From Botryococcus braunii (Eukaryota > Chlorophyta > Trebouxiophyceae), in the NCBI GenBank assembly GCA_002005505.1, contig KV908603.1, positions 1 to 64,000 on the forward strand: 64,000 nucleotides of DNA. The letters run 5' to 3'. The position numbers were made by a program, and so were the translations under genes. The notes under the pieces are model-generated. The model was not told the DNA's origin. It ran no database searches and saw only the letters and a list, made by a program, of their open reading frames with translations. Shown one piece after another: positions 20,601 to 33,100 of this stretch. Position 1 is the stretch's first letter. Every line of letters starts with the position of its first letter.

Positions 20601-22898
20601 GGGGTCTGCTGCAGCATGGACCAACAGAGTCCTTGTTCGCTCCTTCAGGGTCCTATTCATCCTCTCCGCCACCCCATTCTGCTGAGGCGTGTAGGGCGCT
20701 GAGGACTCCATCTTAGTGCCCTGCTGAGCACAAAACTCTTTGAATTGCTGGTTCAGGAACTCTGAACCCCTGTCAGTCCTCACACACTTCACAACCGTGC
20801 CTCGTTGGGTCTGCCAAAAACGGAGCAGGTCTATCACAGCCTTTGGGATGCAATCCTTTGACTTCACAGGCAGGGAGGCAACTTGGTGTGAACTTTCATC
20901 CACTACAGTGACCCAATATCGTTCACCTGTGATGGCAGGAGGTGATATGGGACCCACAGTATCCACATGGACTCTATCGAGTGGGTGATGTGCAGGCCTG
21001 GAAGATACAGGGAAAGGAGGTCTGGAGTGTTTCCCTTGTATACACGATTCACAGTGCTTGGGGCACTCAGAGCAGGGAGCAAGGGAGATATTGATTCCTG
21101 TAACCAGATCTTCCTTGGAGAACCTCTGCATGCTGCTGGCACCAGGATGACCTAACCTAGCATGCCACAGAGATCTCTCGCTACACACGTGTCCTTTCCT
21201 AAGATGAGACGCCTCAGCCATGTGATCAATATGTCTGCAGCCAACTTGCTGCCCTCTGACAGGACTAACAAACTCCAAAAAAAACAGACCTCGTGCGCGG
21301 GTGATATCTCCACACCACCCTTCAGGTCCCTTCATGGCTGTGTAACCACCTGCAGTGTCAGTCAGGAAAGATGCTCCATCCTGAATTGCACCAGTGACTG
21401 AAATGAGGTTGGTATGCGCAGAAGGAACACACTGCACATTGTGCAGCCAGAATACTTCGTGCCTTGCATTCACAAGGCATACAGACCCAGATGCAATGAT
21501 TCCTCCCTTGGCGTCTGAGGTTGCCAAGTGCAGAGGAAGAGGCTGTCTATGCATAACTGGATTATGGAGCAATGAGAGATCATTGACTATATGCACAGAG
21601 GCACCACTATCTATTAACCAAGATGTGCTGCTAGCTCCATGCGAAGTTGGGGCAAGCACATTGAGAGAGATAAACATCGCCTCACCAGAAGGAGGGGGTG
21701 GAGGTGGTAAATGCCACCCCGGAAACGTGTGTTGACTTGTTGGATAGTTATATGCTGAAGGAGGTCCAGGGCTGGAAGCGGATGAAGGCGGGCCACCCCG
21801 GCCAGATCCATGGTCCCACCAGGCTTGAGGAGACGACTGTGGGCCTCCCTGGCCCCAGTAAGCTGCAGGCCCAACGCTTGCCGCTTGCATGTTTTGATGC
21901 AGAGCCTGCAGCTGCCTGAGCGGTCCGCAGTCAGTCATGAAGTGGCCCTTTGCCTTGCAGAAGTGGCATGTAAGCTCCTCTCTGGGCCTTCTTGCCCTGC
22001 CAGGTCCACGCCCCCTGCCACCAAAAGTAGTTGCAGAGGGGCCAGCGGGAGGCTGTTCGTTTGCTGGTAGTGCTGCTCCAACTCCCGGTACTGCTCCCAC
22101 TCCTGGTGCAGCTCCAGCGCTTGATGACGCTCCAGCTACCCCCCCAGAGGGACCAGCCACTGCTGCAGCTGCCATGGCCTGAGGTGTTCCCTCTGCAGGT
22201 GGGTCCTTGTACCCACGGCTGGCTGCGGCGCGCAGGATTCTTTGAATCAGCTCCAATGGCGGCTTGTCGGTTGCCATAACCTCCAGGGACTCGAGCCTCA
22301 GCACAGGAGGGAGGCCCTTCACCATCAGCTCCCCAACATTGTGGTCCAAGAGGATGAACGCGTTGTTTCTGAGACTTGTAGCCAGATCCATCATTCTGTA
22401 GAGGTAGACCTTGAGTGTCTCCCCTGTCTTGATGCCCTGCTCCATTTCCTTGTACCACTCAAGGTTGATGTCTTGGTTGCTCCCTCCAGTGTGACTGTTC
22501 TTCACCCACGCGATGAAGTCGAACGCTGCTTTGTGGCATGAGATCTGAGAATGCCAGATGACTGGAACTGACTGGATCAGCCACTGCTTGATGGCTGAGT
22601 TCTCCACCGACCCTGGCATTGGCCTCTCCAAAGCCGCTCTGACCCCCTTGGTGTTTGCGCACGCCTCCAAATTTTCATACCAAAATTCAAAATTGCGCCC
22701 TCCATCATCAAGCATGACAGTCATCTTTGGATTAGAGGTATTGGGGATGTAGGCTGCCTTGTCAATCTCCACCTTTGGTTCTGCAGTGGCTGATTGTGTC
22801 CCGGTCATAGACTGCCCTGGAGTGGCCCCACTGACTTCTCCAGGTTGAGACATTGCTGTTTCACTGCTACTTTCCTTTTCTTTGCCCCTTTTTGTCAT
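17686..22898 (-). pseudogene. Copia-B Gag-Pol, broken by a 1-base deletion
   Basis: Starts at 22898 with the same MTKRGKEKES as copia-A and is open to 20304, then continues in another frame from 20403 down to 17686. Against copia-A, one T is missing near 20411 (ACCACCC where A has ACCATCCC), just after the integrase domain. So gag, protease and integrase stay in frame, while RT (YVDD) and RNase H (YVDADYAG) are in a second frame. Amino-acid changes against A include a Gly for Cys in the Pro-rich gag run and Ile for Met beside the protease active site. Without frameshifting this copy cannot make RT. Confidence 0.92.
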
Positions 22899-23288
22899 AC
22901 TATTGTCACTTCACCAGCCAAACTTACTCATAAACTTCTGGAATGCAGCAATACCCTACAATTCCCTCCATGTCATGGAAATTTACCAGCCAGTCTTGCA
23001 CAGTAGTAGCAGATATGTTCCCCTCAGAAGTTTGCGCCGGAGTCCGGCCCGACTCACTCAGTGCTTCTAGACAACGTCTATGAATGATAAAGCACAGCTA
23101 AAACTTCAATTATGAATTTCCCAGAAAGGTAAACTGTGAGTAAGATAATGGTCCTGGTACACTCGAGTTCCCTTGCGCCGCTGCGCCATGCTCGAGCTCC
23201 TTTGTTGACGCTTACGTCTGACCCATCCGTAGACGACCTTCACTCCTGCTTTTACTTGGCTCAGCTGGAAGGGCGTGGGCCCATAACC

Positions 23289-23982
23289 TGTGAAAGGTTA
23301 TGGGCAATCGGCTTTCCCTGTACAAAGCAGACAGGTCGTCAATAGACGAAGTTACTCCAGCTACAGTCCGTACGACTGTCTGCTGAGTGCCACACACAAC
23401 TGTCGGACAAGACTAGCATCTGGTGATGCCCAGCATCTTTCACAACCAGTTACGTTACATCATTATCTTGTACACAAGCACCGATCAAGCAATCACTAGA
23501 TAAGGCTCTAGACGGCTACGTTCAAGTACATGCCTATACTCCCTGAAGTCACTGTCCCTTATCTGTTTGAGTGACTACAGGGTACACTAAGCTTGTTCAC
23601 TCTCACAATAGCAACAATGATACAACACACACTGCCGCACCGTACCTGTACAAAGCAGACAGGTCGTCAATAGACGAAGTTACTCCAGCTACAGTCCGTA
23701 CGACTGTCTGCTGAGTGCCACACACAACTGTCGGACAAGACTAGCATCTGGTGATGCCCAGCATCTTTCACAACCAGTTGGTATTCACTCCGGTGGGGCA
23801 GCCTTAAGAGTTCATCCGACAAACGTGTGATCTAGATAGGATTGTACCTTATGTTCGAAAACGTCCAGAATCTGCCGTGTCTCAAGGTACCTTATGTTCT
23901 CAATGGACCCATATCCTAATAGTGCACACATGAAGATCACTTAAAGCACAAGGCATTCAATAATAATGTTCAGAACTCAACA
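23289..23982 (-). repeat. Copia-B 5' LTR
   Basis: 694 bp, followed on the minus strand by the same anticodon-type primer site (23275-23288). Confidence 0.95.
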
Positions 23983-23987
23983 CTCCA

Positions 23988-26483
23988 CCCACGTTCTGGG
24001 ATGAGGAGGATGACCATGGAGTGGAGACGCTTTCCACTGGGGCTCCTGGGACCTCTGGACTTTGTGCTGGGGATCAGTCTGGAGACGGGACTACAGCAGC
24101 ACATGACCAAGGAAACCCCACCAGCCTGGATTCTACTGTTGGGACCCCAGAACCATCTCAGCACTCGTGGTCGGTGCTTGAGCATATGCAGAATCTGGCC
24201 AGGGGGGGTGTAGAAACTCAATCCCAGGTAGAAAAAATGCAGAAGGTACAAGAGGGGTTGCGAATGCAGGGGAAGTCACAAATTCCCCTTCCTCCAGGGA
24301 CCACCCTTACAAGGGAGCAGCGTTATGTACAGCGCGTGGCTAGGAGAGAGCATTCTGACATCCCATTGCATGCCCCTGACCCAGGTCAGGCAATTGTGAG
24401 TGAGCCAAACATGGTTGGTCTCCCTGATATGCAGGGGCAGGTTGAGACAGTCGAGGCTATGTTCGGTGCAGATGTAAGAGATGAGAGCAGTGGGTTAGAC
24501 ATGCCAGCAGTAGGGGAAGCTGGTGCCCAATCCCAGTCACTGGCTAGTCATGCTTATGGTGTGCAGGCTGACATTGTAGGCGCAGCTCAGGCAAGTCTGG
24601 GTAGTGTGCCCAAGTGTGAGTCCAGGAGAGAGAGAGAGCTGCTGCTCCCCTCTGCATTGCGGAAGGTGCGAGAATGTAAGGGTGCTGCACATGAGTCCAG
24701 TAGTCAAGGAGAGAGAGAGAGACTTGAGAAGGAATCAGATAATCCCGGCAGTACTGCCCAGTCCCAGCATAAGGTACATAATGTACCTTATTCTGGCAAC
24801 CAGGGAGAGAGAGAGAGAGAAGGGAGCAGCATCAGTAAGGCTGACAGCCCTGCTGCACCACAGCATAAGGTACAGAGTGTACCTTCTGTCACGTTGGGAA
24901 AAGTTCACGTGCCCTCAAACTTGAGGGAAGCCCAGCGCTCACCTCAGTGGGAGTTTTGGCAGCAGGCAATGCAAGAGGAGATGGAGTCTTTAGACACCCA
25001 TGAGGTTATGCAGTATGTGGAAAGACCCCATGGGCAGAAAGTTATCCCTGTTCATTGGATTTTTTCTACAAAAAACGATGCACATGGGAATGTCACTCGG
25101 TTTAAAGCAAGATTGGTTGCCCAGGGTTGCAGACAGATTCCTGGTATAGATGTTGGTGAGGTTTTTGCACCTACCAGCAGCTATGGTGCTAGGAGAGCTG
25201 TGCTGGCAGTGGCTGCCACACAAAATCTTGAGATCCACCAAGTGGATATCAAGACAGCTTTTCTCAATGGGGAGTTGGAGGAAGAGGTCTATGTGACCCA
25301 ACCACCAGGATTTGAGAATGGCAACACGAGAGTTGTGTGCAAGCTCAGGAAGGCACTCTACGGTCTTAAGCAAGCCCCACGGGCTTGGCACAAGACCTTG
25401 AGCGACAAGTTGAGCGTGATGGGGTATAGTGTGTGCAAGAGCGACGCTGGGGTATACATCAGGAGGGCCCCTGATGGTAATCTGTCGTTTATTCTTGTTT
25501 ATGTCGATGATCTTCTCATAGTTGCCAGAGTGGTTGCAGAGATTGAGTGGGGGAAAGAGTTATTGAAGAAGGACTTCACCATCCATGATTTGGGAGAGGT
25601 GAATGATTTCCTGGGGTGTCAGGTCCTACGCAATAGAGTTCAGGGCACTATTTCCATGAGTTGCACTCCCAAGATTGATGCTCTTGTGGAGAAGTTTGGC
25701 GTTGCTGATGATGGACGTGGGGTTGATACCCCCATGTCCAAGGACTTCGTGGCTAGCAGCAGACCCGAGTCCTCAGATGGTATGTCACATGGGGCTGGTA
25801 CCCCTCTGCCACCTGGTCATCGATACTGCGAGTTAATTGGATCGTTACTGTACATAGCCAATACGACCCGGCCTGACATTTCTCAGGCTGTTGGAGTGTT
25901 GTCAAGGTATAGAATGACACCCACTACCTCACACTGGAATGAGGCCATTCGAGTGCTGAAGTACTTGAGAGATACCAGAGAGTTAGCTCTTACTCTGGGT
26001 GGAAAGGGCCCTGAGCTAGAAGGCTATGTTGATGCCGACTATGCTGGGGACCTGGACCACAGGTATTCCACCACTGGCTATGTTCTATCAGTCTATGGTA
26101 GTGCCGTGGTTTGGGGAAGCAAGAAGCAGAGCTCAGTTGCTACCTCAACTGTGCAAGCTGAGTTTATGGCAGCTGGCCATATTGTGAAGGAAGCCAACTG
26201 GCTAAGGGGCTTCTTGGAAGAGATAGGGGCTGCACCTTGGAGGGTCAAAATTTTCTGTGACAACCAAGGATGCATTTCTAATTTACGGAACCCCCTGTAT
26301 TCCAAATTCACAAAGCACGTTGCAGTAAGCTTCCACTACGCTAGGGAAGCTATGGCACTTGGGCAGGTAGATATCCTCTATGTGGAATCTGCACGCAATG
26401 TGGCTGACATTATGACCAAGCCACTTGCCAAGCCCGTGTTTGTTGGTCATCGTGATTCACTAGGTTTGAGAAGATACACTTAA
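23988..26483 (+). CDS. Copia-A Gag-Pol, C-terminal part (linker, RT, RNase H)
   Basis: 832 codons including the stop, in exact phase with 16971 once copia-B is discounted. A polar linker of about 300 residues contains short GA-microsatellite-encoded RERE/ERER runs and two QHKV..VP words. RT follows (QVDIKTAFLNGELEEEVY, YVDD near 25503), then RNase H (YVDADYAG near 26022). The stop is 20 bases before the 3' LTR. Confidence 0.93.
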   Translation, partial: PTFWDEEDDHGVETLSTGAPGTSGLCAGDQSGDGTTAAHDQGNPTSLDSTVGTPEPSQHSWSVLEHMQNLARGGVETQSQVEKMQKVQEGLRMQGKSQIPLPPGTTLTREQRYVQRVARREHSDIPLHAPDPGQAIVSEPNMVGLPDMQGQVETVEAMFGADVRDESSGLDMPAVGEAGAQSQSLASHAYGVQADIVGAAQASLGSVPKCESRRERELLLPSALRKVRECKGAAHESSSQGERERLEKESDNPGSTAQSQHKVHNVPYSGNQGEREREGSSISKADSPAAPQHKVQSVPSVTLGKVHVPSNLREAQRSPQWEFWQQAMQEEMESLDTHEVMQYVERPHGQKVIPVHWIFSTKNDAHGNVTRFKARLVAQGCRQIPGIDVGEVFAPTSSYGARRAVLAVAATQNLEIHQVDIKTAFLNGELEEEVYVTQPPGFENGNTRVVCKLRKALYGLKQAPRAWHKTLSDKLSVMGYSVCKSDAGVYIRRAPDGNLSFILVYVDDLLIVARVVAEIEWGKELLKKDFTIHDLGEVNDFLGCQVLRNRVQGTISMSCTPKIDALVEKFGVADDGRGVDTPMSKDFVASSRPESSDGMSHGAGTPLPPGHRYCELIGSLLYIANTTRPDISQAVGVLSRYRMTPTTSHWNEAIRVLKYLRDTRELALTLGGKGPELEGYVDADYAGDLDHRYSTTGYVLSVYGSAVVWGSKKQSSVATSTVQAEFMAAGHIVKEANWLRGFLEEIGAAPWRVKIFCDNQGCISNLRNPLYSKFTKHVAVSFHYAREAMALGQVDILYVESARNVADIMTKPLAKPVFVGHRDSLGLRRYT

Positions 26484-26503
26484 AGCATGCAGGCAAGGGG
26501 AAG

Positions 26504-27197
26504 TGTTGAGTTCTGAACATTATTATTGAATGCCTTGTGCTTTAAGTGATCTTCATGTGTGCACTATTAGGATATGGGTCCATTGAGAACATAAGGTACC
26601 TTGAGACACGGCAGATTCTGGACGTTTTCGAACATAAGGTACAATCCTATCTAGATCACACGTTTGTCGGATGAACTCTTAAGGCTGCCCCACCGGAGTG
26701 AATACCAACTGGTTGTGAAAGATGCTGGGCATCACCAGATGCTAGTCTTGTCCGACAGTTGTGTGTGGCACTCAGCAGACAGTCGTACGGACTGTAGCTG
26801 GAGTAACTTCGTCTATTGACGACCTGTCTGCTTTGTACAGGTACGGTGCGGCAGTGTGTGTTGTATCATTGTTGCTATTGTGAGAGTGAACAAGCTTAGT
26901 GTACCCTGTAGTCACTCAAACAGATAAGGGACAGTGACTTCAGGGAGTATAGGCATGTACTTGAACGTAGCCGTCTAGAGCCTTATCTAGTGATTGCTTG
27001 ATCGGTGCTTGTGTACAAGATAATGATGTAACGGAACTGGTTGTGAAAGATGCTGGGCATCACCAGATGCTAGTCTTGTCCGACAGTTGTGTGTGGCACT
27101 CAGCAGACAGTCGTACGGACTGTAGCTGGAGTAACTTCGTCTATTGACGACCTGTCTGCTTTGTACAGGGAAAGCCGATTGCCCATAACCTTTCACA
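26504..27197 (+). repeat. Copia-A 3' LTR
   Basis: 694 bp, preceded by GGCAAGGGGAAG (polypurine tract) and followed by CCTGT. Confidence 0.95.
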
Positions 27198-27202
27198 CCT
27201 GT

Positions 27203-28623
27203 CATGGAAAGACAAGTTCGTGCAAGGTTATTCTTTGGACCCATGGTTCCAGGATGCTGACAACTTGAAGGGTCTCCTCTCACACGAGGGTCTCTTCCTA
27301 CACGACGGCAAAGTTGCCGTACCCGATGCATTTGGGTTGCGAACCCTTCTCCTTAAGGAAATGCATGACAGCCCATACGCTGGACACCAAGGTGTTCGGA
27401 AGACCCTGAAGCTCATAACCCGCCATTACTGGTGGCCTTCTATGACTCAGGAAGTGGAGAGGTATGTCACCACATGCCATCTGTGCCAAAAGAACAAAGC
27501 CAGGAACCTCAAACCAGCTGGTCTCCTGCAACCTCTGGGCTTACCCTTTGCTCCTTGGCATACAGTCACGATGGACTTCATCACACAGCTACCGTCCACT
27601 GAGCGCGGCCACGATGCCATCTTCGTCATCGTGGACAAACTCTCCAAGATGGTCCATCTGGTGCCAACCACGTCGCGAGCGACAGCGGAGCAAACGGCGC
27701 GCCTGTACGTTGACAACGTATGGAAGTTGCATGGGGTCCCCCAAGTGATAGTGTCTGACAGAGATCCACTCTTCACCAGCCACTTCACCAAGGCTTTGTG
27801 CGAGATACTCGGTACCAAACAGGCCATGTCCACTGCCTACCACCCTCAAACGGATGGTCAGACAGAAAGGACCAACCGGGTACTGGAAGACATGCTACGC
27901 ATGTACGTGTCGTCCAGCCAAACTGACTGGGATACCAAGTTGTCCTGCGCCGAGTTTGCGATCAACAACGCAGACCATGAGAGCACCGGCACTACGCCAT
28001 TCATGCTCAACTACGGGCATCATCCATACCTCCCAGCCACGCTCCTACCCAACCTACGGGTTCCGAGCGCAGCCGGCTTCGTTCAGCGCATGCAGCGTTT
28101 GATCAATGAAGCTCGGATGGTACACCGAGTAGCCACCAACCGACAGGCACAGGCAGCCAATACAAAACGTAGGGATCTCCAGTTCTCACCAGGGGATTGG
28201 GTCCTTCTGTCCTCCAAGGACCTACGTTTTAAGCAAGGCACTCCAAAACTCCTCCCTCGTTGGGTAGGTCCATTCCAAGTCCACAAGCGCATTGGCAAAC
28301 AAGCTTATGAGCTAGTTCTGCCTGCACGCTGGAGAATCCATGATGTCTTTCATGTATCCAAGTTGGAACCCTACCGTAGGGATGGATCAGTTCAACCACC
28401 GCCTCCAGCGGAACTTCTCCTTGGAGAAGAGGAATACGAGGTGGACTCCATCATAGCCCACCGTCGTGTCAATTCTCGAAATCCCGCCAAGTACGAGTAC
28501 CTCGTCCAGTGGACAGGTCACTCTCCGGAACACAATACTTGGGAACCACAAGGGAATTTGACCAATGCTCCTGAAGTGCTCAAGAGGTACTGGGACACAG
28601 TCGGTCGCGACGCATCGACATAG
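27203..28623 (+). CDS. pol: Gypsy-2 Pol, C-terminal part (integrase, chromodomain)
   Basis: Resumes pol after copia-A. Integrase HHCC finger ([11 protein letters not shown] .. TCHLCQKNK, about 27361-27500), catalytic words [15 protein letters not shown] and [12 protein letters not shown], then the FHVSKLEPY tail and a C-terminal chromodomain ([12 protein letters not shown] .. YLVQWTGHS). No stop or shift is visible before TAG at 28621-28623. Confidence 0.93.
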
Positions 28624-29015
28624 GAGGCTCATCAGCGGCCTTGAGCCCCCGCGCCTGCGGGAGGGTCGTGGTTATTTAGCCGCATACTCGAGTGCACCGA
28701 GTATCCTTCCGACTTGCAGGTCAAGTGCTAGCCTTCCTAAGCCCACTCCCTCGAGTCCCAGCATAAGCTGTGTCTTACTGCTGTAGTGATTTAGCTCTTC
28801 GAATCAGTGGCGTTTGGCCTGTGGCCGGCGTTACCCCGTTCACTGCGGGCTTATTACTCAGTACACCCAAGGCAAGTTCGAACCCAAGTCCTCGGGCTTG
28901 GTGTCTTCGGGTCGTCGCTCATCAGCTCACCATCTTGTGGATGTGTTACAGTGAGCCTTCCACACTCACCCTTTGTTAGCCTCCCAGGAGCTCGGCTAGC
29001 TAAGAGGGGGAGAAA
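28624..29015 (+). other. Gypsy-2 3' untranslated region and polypurine tract
   Basis: No coding frame supported. Ends in AAGAGGGGGAGAAA (29002-29015), which touches the 3' LTR. Confidence 0.8.
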
Positions 29016-29150
29016 TGTAACGTACTTCCGGATACGTCCACCCGTCGGATACGGGTCTCACGTGGTCTTCGACCACGAGGGTGCATACGACTCGGTATGC
29101 ACCTGTGTGAGGTCATTCTCACACGAGCCTTTGTGTTAGATCTTGCATCT
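29016..29150 (+). repeat. Gypsy-2 3' LTR, first 135 bp
   Basis: Starts TGTAACG; holds all five hairpins. Interrupted at CATCT (29146-29150) by copia-C. Confidence 0.95.
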
Positions 29151-29841
29151 TGTTGTGTTAATTAATTTTATGCCTTTCCCTCAGAGGAGTAATAATGGCA
29201 AGTCTCCGTATGAAGACAATACCAATTAGGAAAGAGAGGCAGAACCCTGAGTTCTGCCAGGCAATACATGCATTTGAACGAAGACTATCATAACGCAAGT
29301 TACAGACACGTTTGTAGAAAGGAGGCATATGGGGCAAGCACGGATAGGGAAGGCACTTGGTTGGAACTATAGTGGCACTCCGGGTGTCTATCAATCAGTT
29401 GCTAACCAGTCCTTGACTTGTATATGTCCGTGCCTACTTAACAACGCACAAGTAGGAGGACATCGTCTAACACCCTCCGTGCCGCCACCATGCAGGTGAC
29501 TTAATCCTTATTGTATTCCTGGATTTAGCACTCAGATGAACATTGTTAGAACATGTTAGACATATAGAGTTGAGTTTAGCTCATCGGACAAAGTAATGAA
29601 CACGACCTGGGTGAGAGCAGGTTAGGCGTGTTTGAACTGCGTCACCTTGTTAGGAGAGATGAGAGATATTGTAACACTTGGTTGGAACTATAGTGGCACT
29701 CCGGGTGTCTATCAATCAGTTGCTAACCAGTCCTTGACTTGTATATGTCCGTGCCTACTTAACAACGCACAAGTAGGAGGACATCGTCTAACACCCTCCG
29801 TGCCGCCACCATGCAGGATACGCCAAGCCCAGAATATTTCA
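29151..29841 (+). repeat. Copia-C 5' LTR, 691 bp, with internal duplication
   Basis: Starts TGTTGTG, ends ATATTTCA. A 143-bp block is present at 29354-29496 and again at 29675-29817 (offset 321), apparently unchanged. Confidence 0.95.
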
Positions 29842-29855
29842 GGTTATGGGCCCAC
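29842..29855 (+). promoter_or_regulatory. Copia-C primer-binding site (initiator tRNA-Met anticodon arm)
   Basis: GGTTATGGGCCCAC, the same 14 bases as in copia-A/B although the LTRs are unrelated in sequence. Confidence 0.8.
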
Positions 29856-30178
29856 GGGCTCGGATGCTGAGAGTGGGTGGCGCCTAAATCGGAGCTCACT
29901 AGACTGTGAATGGCGAAGAAGCGGACAAAGCAAACAGCCAGGAAGACCACCAACCTCAACGTTCCAGCGCGCTTGAGATCAGGACCTCCGTCATACAACG
30001 AACTAATCAGAGAAGGAGGACAACGTGGAGACCGCAATCCTGACGAGAGAGCCTTTATCGTCAAAGACTACATCTTTCACCTTCACGTTGGCTGTCCGTT
30101 AGCTCAACCCACCTGGTTCAGAAGTAAGATCTTGCTGCTACCTTGCGAGTACTGGAGTTATAAGACAACTGGGGAATT

Positions 30179-33100
30179 ATGACTTCCAAGAAGAAAGGAT
30201 CATCAGCTAGTGGAGCATCAACGTCAAGCAGTGAACCAGCCTCATCCACACCCATCAGAGAACCGTGTACTCCCAGCACCTCAAGAGGCAGCGGAGATGA
30301 GCTGCCCAAGATTATCCCAACAAATGTCAAGGTACACATAAAACTGAAGGAACGGGGGACAAATATTATTGTTTGGAAGAATGCATTTTTGGCAGCAAAT
30401 GAGTCAAAAGGGTCTTTGCCTGCCATCCTGGAGGCTATGCCTGGTACAGCACATGACGCAGCCGCAATGTTACTGATTTATGAGTCAGTCCCAGAGGAAT
30501 GGCTGGGACCTCTGTCTAATCTGCCCTCTGCTTATGATGCATATGAGTTCATCTGCAGAAAGTTTATTGGTGGATATAATATCGAGGCCAATGCAGATTG
30601 GCTCCAAGAAATGAGCCAGGGAATGAAACATGACGAGACGATTTCGCAATATGTCAACAGAATGATCAACCTGAAGGCATGCCTTGACAGGAACAACCAT
30701 GCTCTACTGGATGCACACGTTGCAACCCAGATTGTGCAGGGCTTGCCTGATGCAGCTAAAGAGCCAGGAATGATCACAACTGCTGCAGCACAACCCCTGG
30801 AGAAGCTGGCTGGACTTCTGCGCAACACAGCAGCTGCAGTGGGTTTTGATGAATATGCTCCTCGCCAACCAAGGGTTTTGGCTCTTGGACAAGGCTCCAG
30901 TGGAGCCAATACCCCACCAGCTGCCAGTGCAGTCCATCAGCAGGCCCAACCAACTGTCTCTGAGGCCAAGTCCGAGACTAAGGGCATCTGCAACTACTGC
31001 AATAAGAAGGGGCATTACTGGAGGGACTGTCGAAAGAGGAAGCGGGACGAGGAGACCCAACGGAACGTAGTGGCAGCGGTCCAACAATTGCAGGGAATGT
31101 GGCCACAGGGACCTCCACATATGGGTGGCCCACACCCTCCTGCAGCCCAGCTGGCGCACCCTGGACTGGATGCCTTTCCGGCATGGTTCCAACCCCCAGC
31201 TCCCCCACCTCCACCACCTGGAGGTATGCCATACATAATTTCCCTCAACATCCTGAAGACTCCTGTCAGAAATTCGTCTCTGCAATCCTGGCTGGTGGAC
31301 AGTGGAGCATCTGTACATCTGGTGAATGATGTGACCCTACTACATAATCCAACTGTGCATGCCAAACCCATCCCATTACATCTGGCCACTTCAGATGCCA
31401 CTGGAGGAATTGTAGCATCAGGCTCTGTCTGCATCCTCAGTCGAGTGGGAGTTCCCCTGTGGATACATCATGTTCAGTGTGTTCCTTCTGCAACCTCAAA
31501 CATACTGTCAGTATCTGCAGCATTGCGGGATGGGGCAGTCTTTCGCACAGATGATGTTGGAGCGTTCACTGAAGTCTGTGGTCCAAACAGCTGGAGGTCT
31601 CGGATCAGTGCAGAGAAAGGGCTATTTTATATTCATCAAGTTGTAGCTCTGAGTCCCAGTGTTAACCACAGAAGAATTTCAGCTGCTGTGAAGTCCAAAA
31701 CCCCCACCCAAAACTCACACAACTGTGCCAGACGATACCTCTGGCATAGCAGAATGGGACATCCAGGTGAAACATGGATGCAGCGCCTAACCAATGAGGA
31801 CCTGGTCTCGGGACTTGATACATCCCTATGTCCCTGCTCCAATTGTCCAGTCTACTGTGAAGCATGTATTGAGGGAAAGACGTCTCGGCCTCCATTTGGA
31901 ATAAGCAGTAGACCAGCTGTTGAACCACTTGACAGAGTACATATTGACACTGTGGGCCCCATTTTTCCTGCTGCAGTAACTGGTGAACGTTACTGGGTGA
32001 CTGCTTTGGATGAGTCATCTCAGTTAAAGGCGGTCCTGCCTGTGAAGTCCAAAGATGCCATCAGTGCTGCTGTGAGGGACCTCATTCTATACTGGCAGAC
32101 CCAGAAGAAAACCAAAGTGAAGTGTGTCCGGTGTGACCGTGGAACTGAATTTCTGAATGCCACGTTCAAAGAATTTTGTGCATCCCAGGGGACTAAATTG
32201 GAGACCTCAGCTCCTTACACCCCGCAACAGAATGGAGCGGCTGAAAGAGCCAATCGCACCCTCAAGGAACGTACCAGGACTCTTCTGGCTTTTGCAGCTG
32301 CCAGTCCAACGTTGTGGAAGGAGGCCCTGGAAACTGCATGCACCCTACTGAACATGGGTCCCAGTACCGGGAGGGACCGCACGCCATCAGAATTATTTTT
32401 TGGCTACAAACCAAATGTAACCCCACTGCGTACCTGGGGTTGCTTGGCCTTTGTGCACATTCCTGATGTCCAGCGCTCTGTGTTTTCCCCTAAAACTGTG
32501 CCAGGGATGCTTACTGGTTACTCAGCCTCCTCAAAAGCCTATCGGATCTATGTGGGAGGGGGTATCTGGAAGGAGAGCAGAGATGTGGTTTTCGTGGAGC
32601 ACCTCAGGGGAGCCTCTCGGGTTGGCATGAGCGTTTCCTCAACACAGTCTACAGAGTTTCTGTGTCCTGAGCCCTCTGCAAGTGACACTCCCCCAGTCTT
32701 TCCCGGCACCTCCCCTGGCACAACCAACATCAGCCTTGAGACAGATCTTGATGACCCACACAGTGAGCCTGAGTACCTGCCAGCCTCCAGCAACCTCCCC
32801 ACACAGCCTGTCACAGGACCCCCCAGTGAGGCTGAGCCCGAGCCTGAATCCAGAAGACTGTGTGACCCAGTGGAGATGGATCAAACCCTGGAGGCAGTAC
32901 AGGACTTAGCCAGAGGAGTGAGACAGGACTCCCACCTTCGACCGCAGATGGAGCGAGCCCAGGAGGTCCTCAGACCAACTAGGTCTGATTGCCGCAACCA
33001 CCAATTGGATGGCCTGACCCGGGCTCAACGACACGAACAACGCACTGCCGCCAAAGACCTCCTGCTGCCACAGGAGAAGGGAGAGAGCAGAGAGCGAGAG

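Larger units (their letters stand above)
16972..23982 (-). mobile_element. Copia-B: second copy of the copia-A family, minus strand, inside copia-A
   Basis: 7,011 bp, LTRs 16972-17665 and 23289-23982 (694 bp each, apparently identical to each other and to the copia-A LTRs). Target duplication CTCCA at 16967-16971 and 23983-23987. Nearly identical to copia-A apart from isolated substitutions, one extra base in the leader after the primer site, and one missing base in pol. Confidence 0.95.
13171..27197 (+). mobile_element. Copia-A: Ty1/copia element, plus strand, inside gypsy-2 pol
   Basis: 7,011 bp net of copia-B. The 694-bp LTRs (13171-13864 and 26504-27197) appear identical. Target duplication CCTGT (13166-13170 and 27198-27202). 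In order: LTR, anticodon-type primer site, 389-base leader, one gag-pol frame (split by copia-B at CTCCA, 16967-16971 and 23983-23987), the polypurine tract GGCAAGGGGAAG, and LTR. Before copia-B arrived the frame was unbroken over 1,737 codons. Confidence 0.95.
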
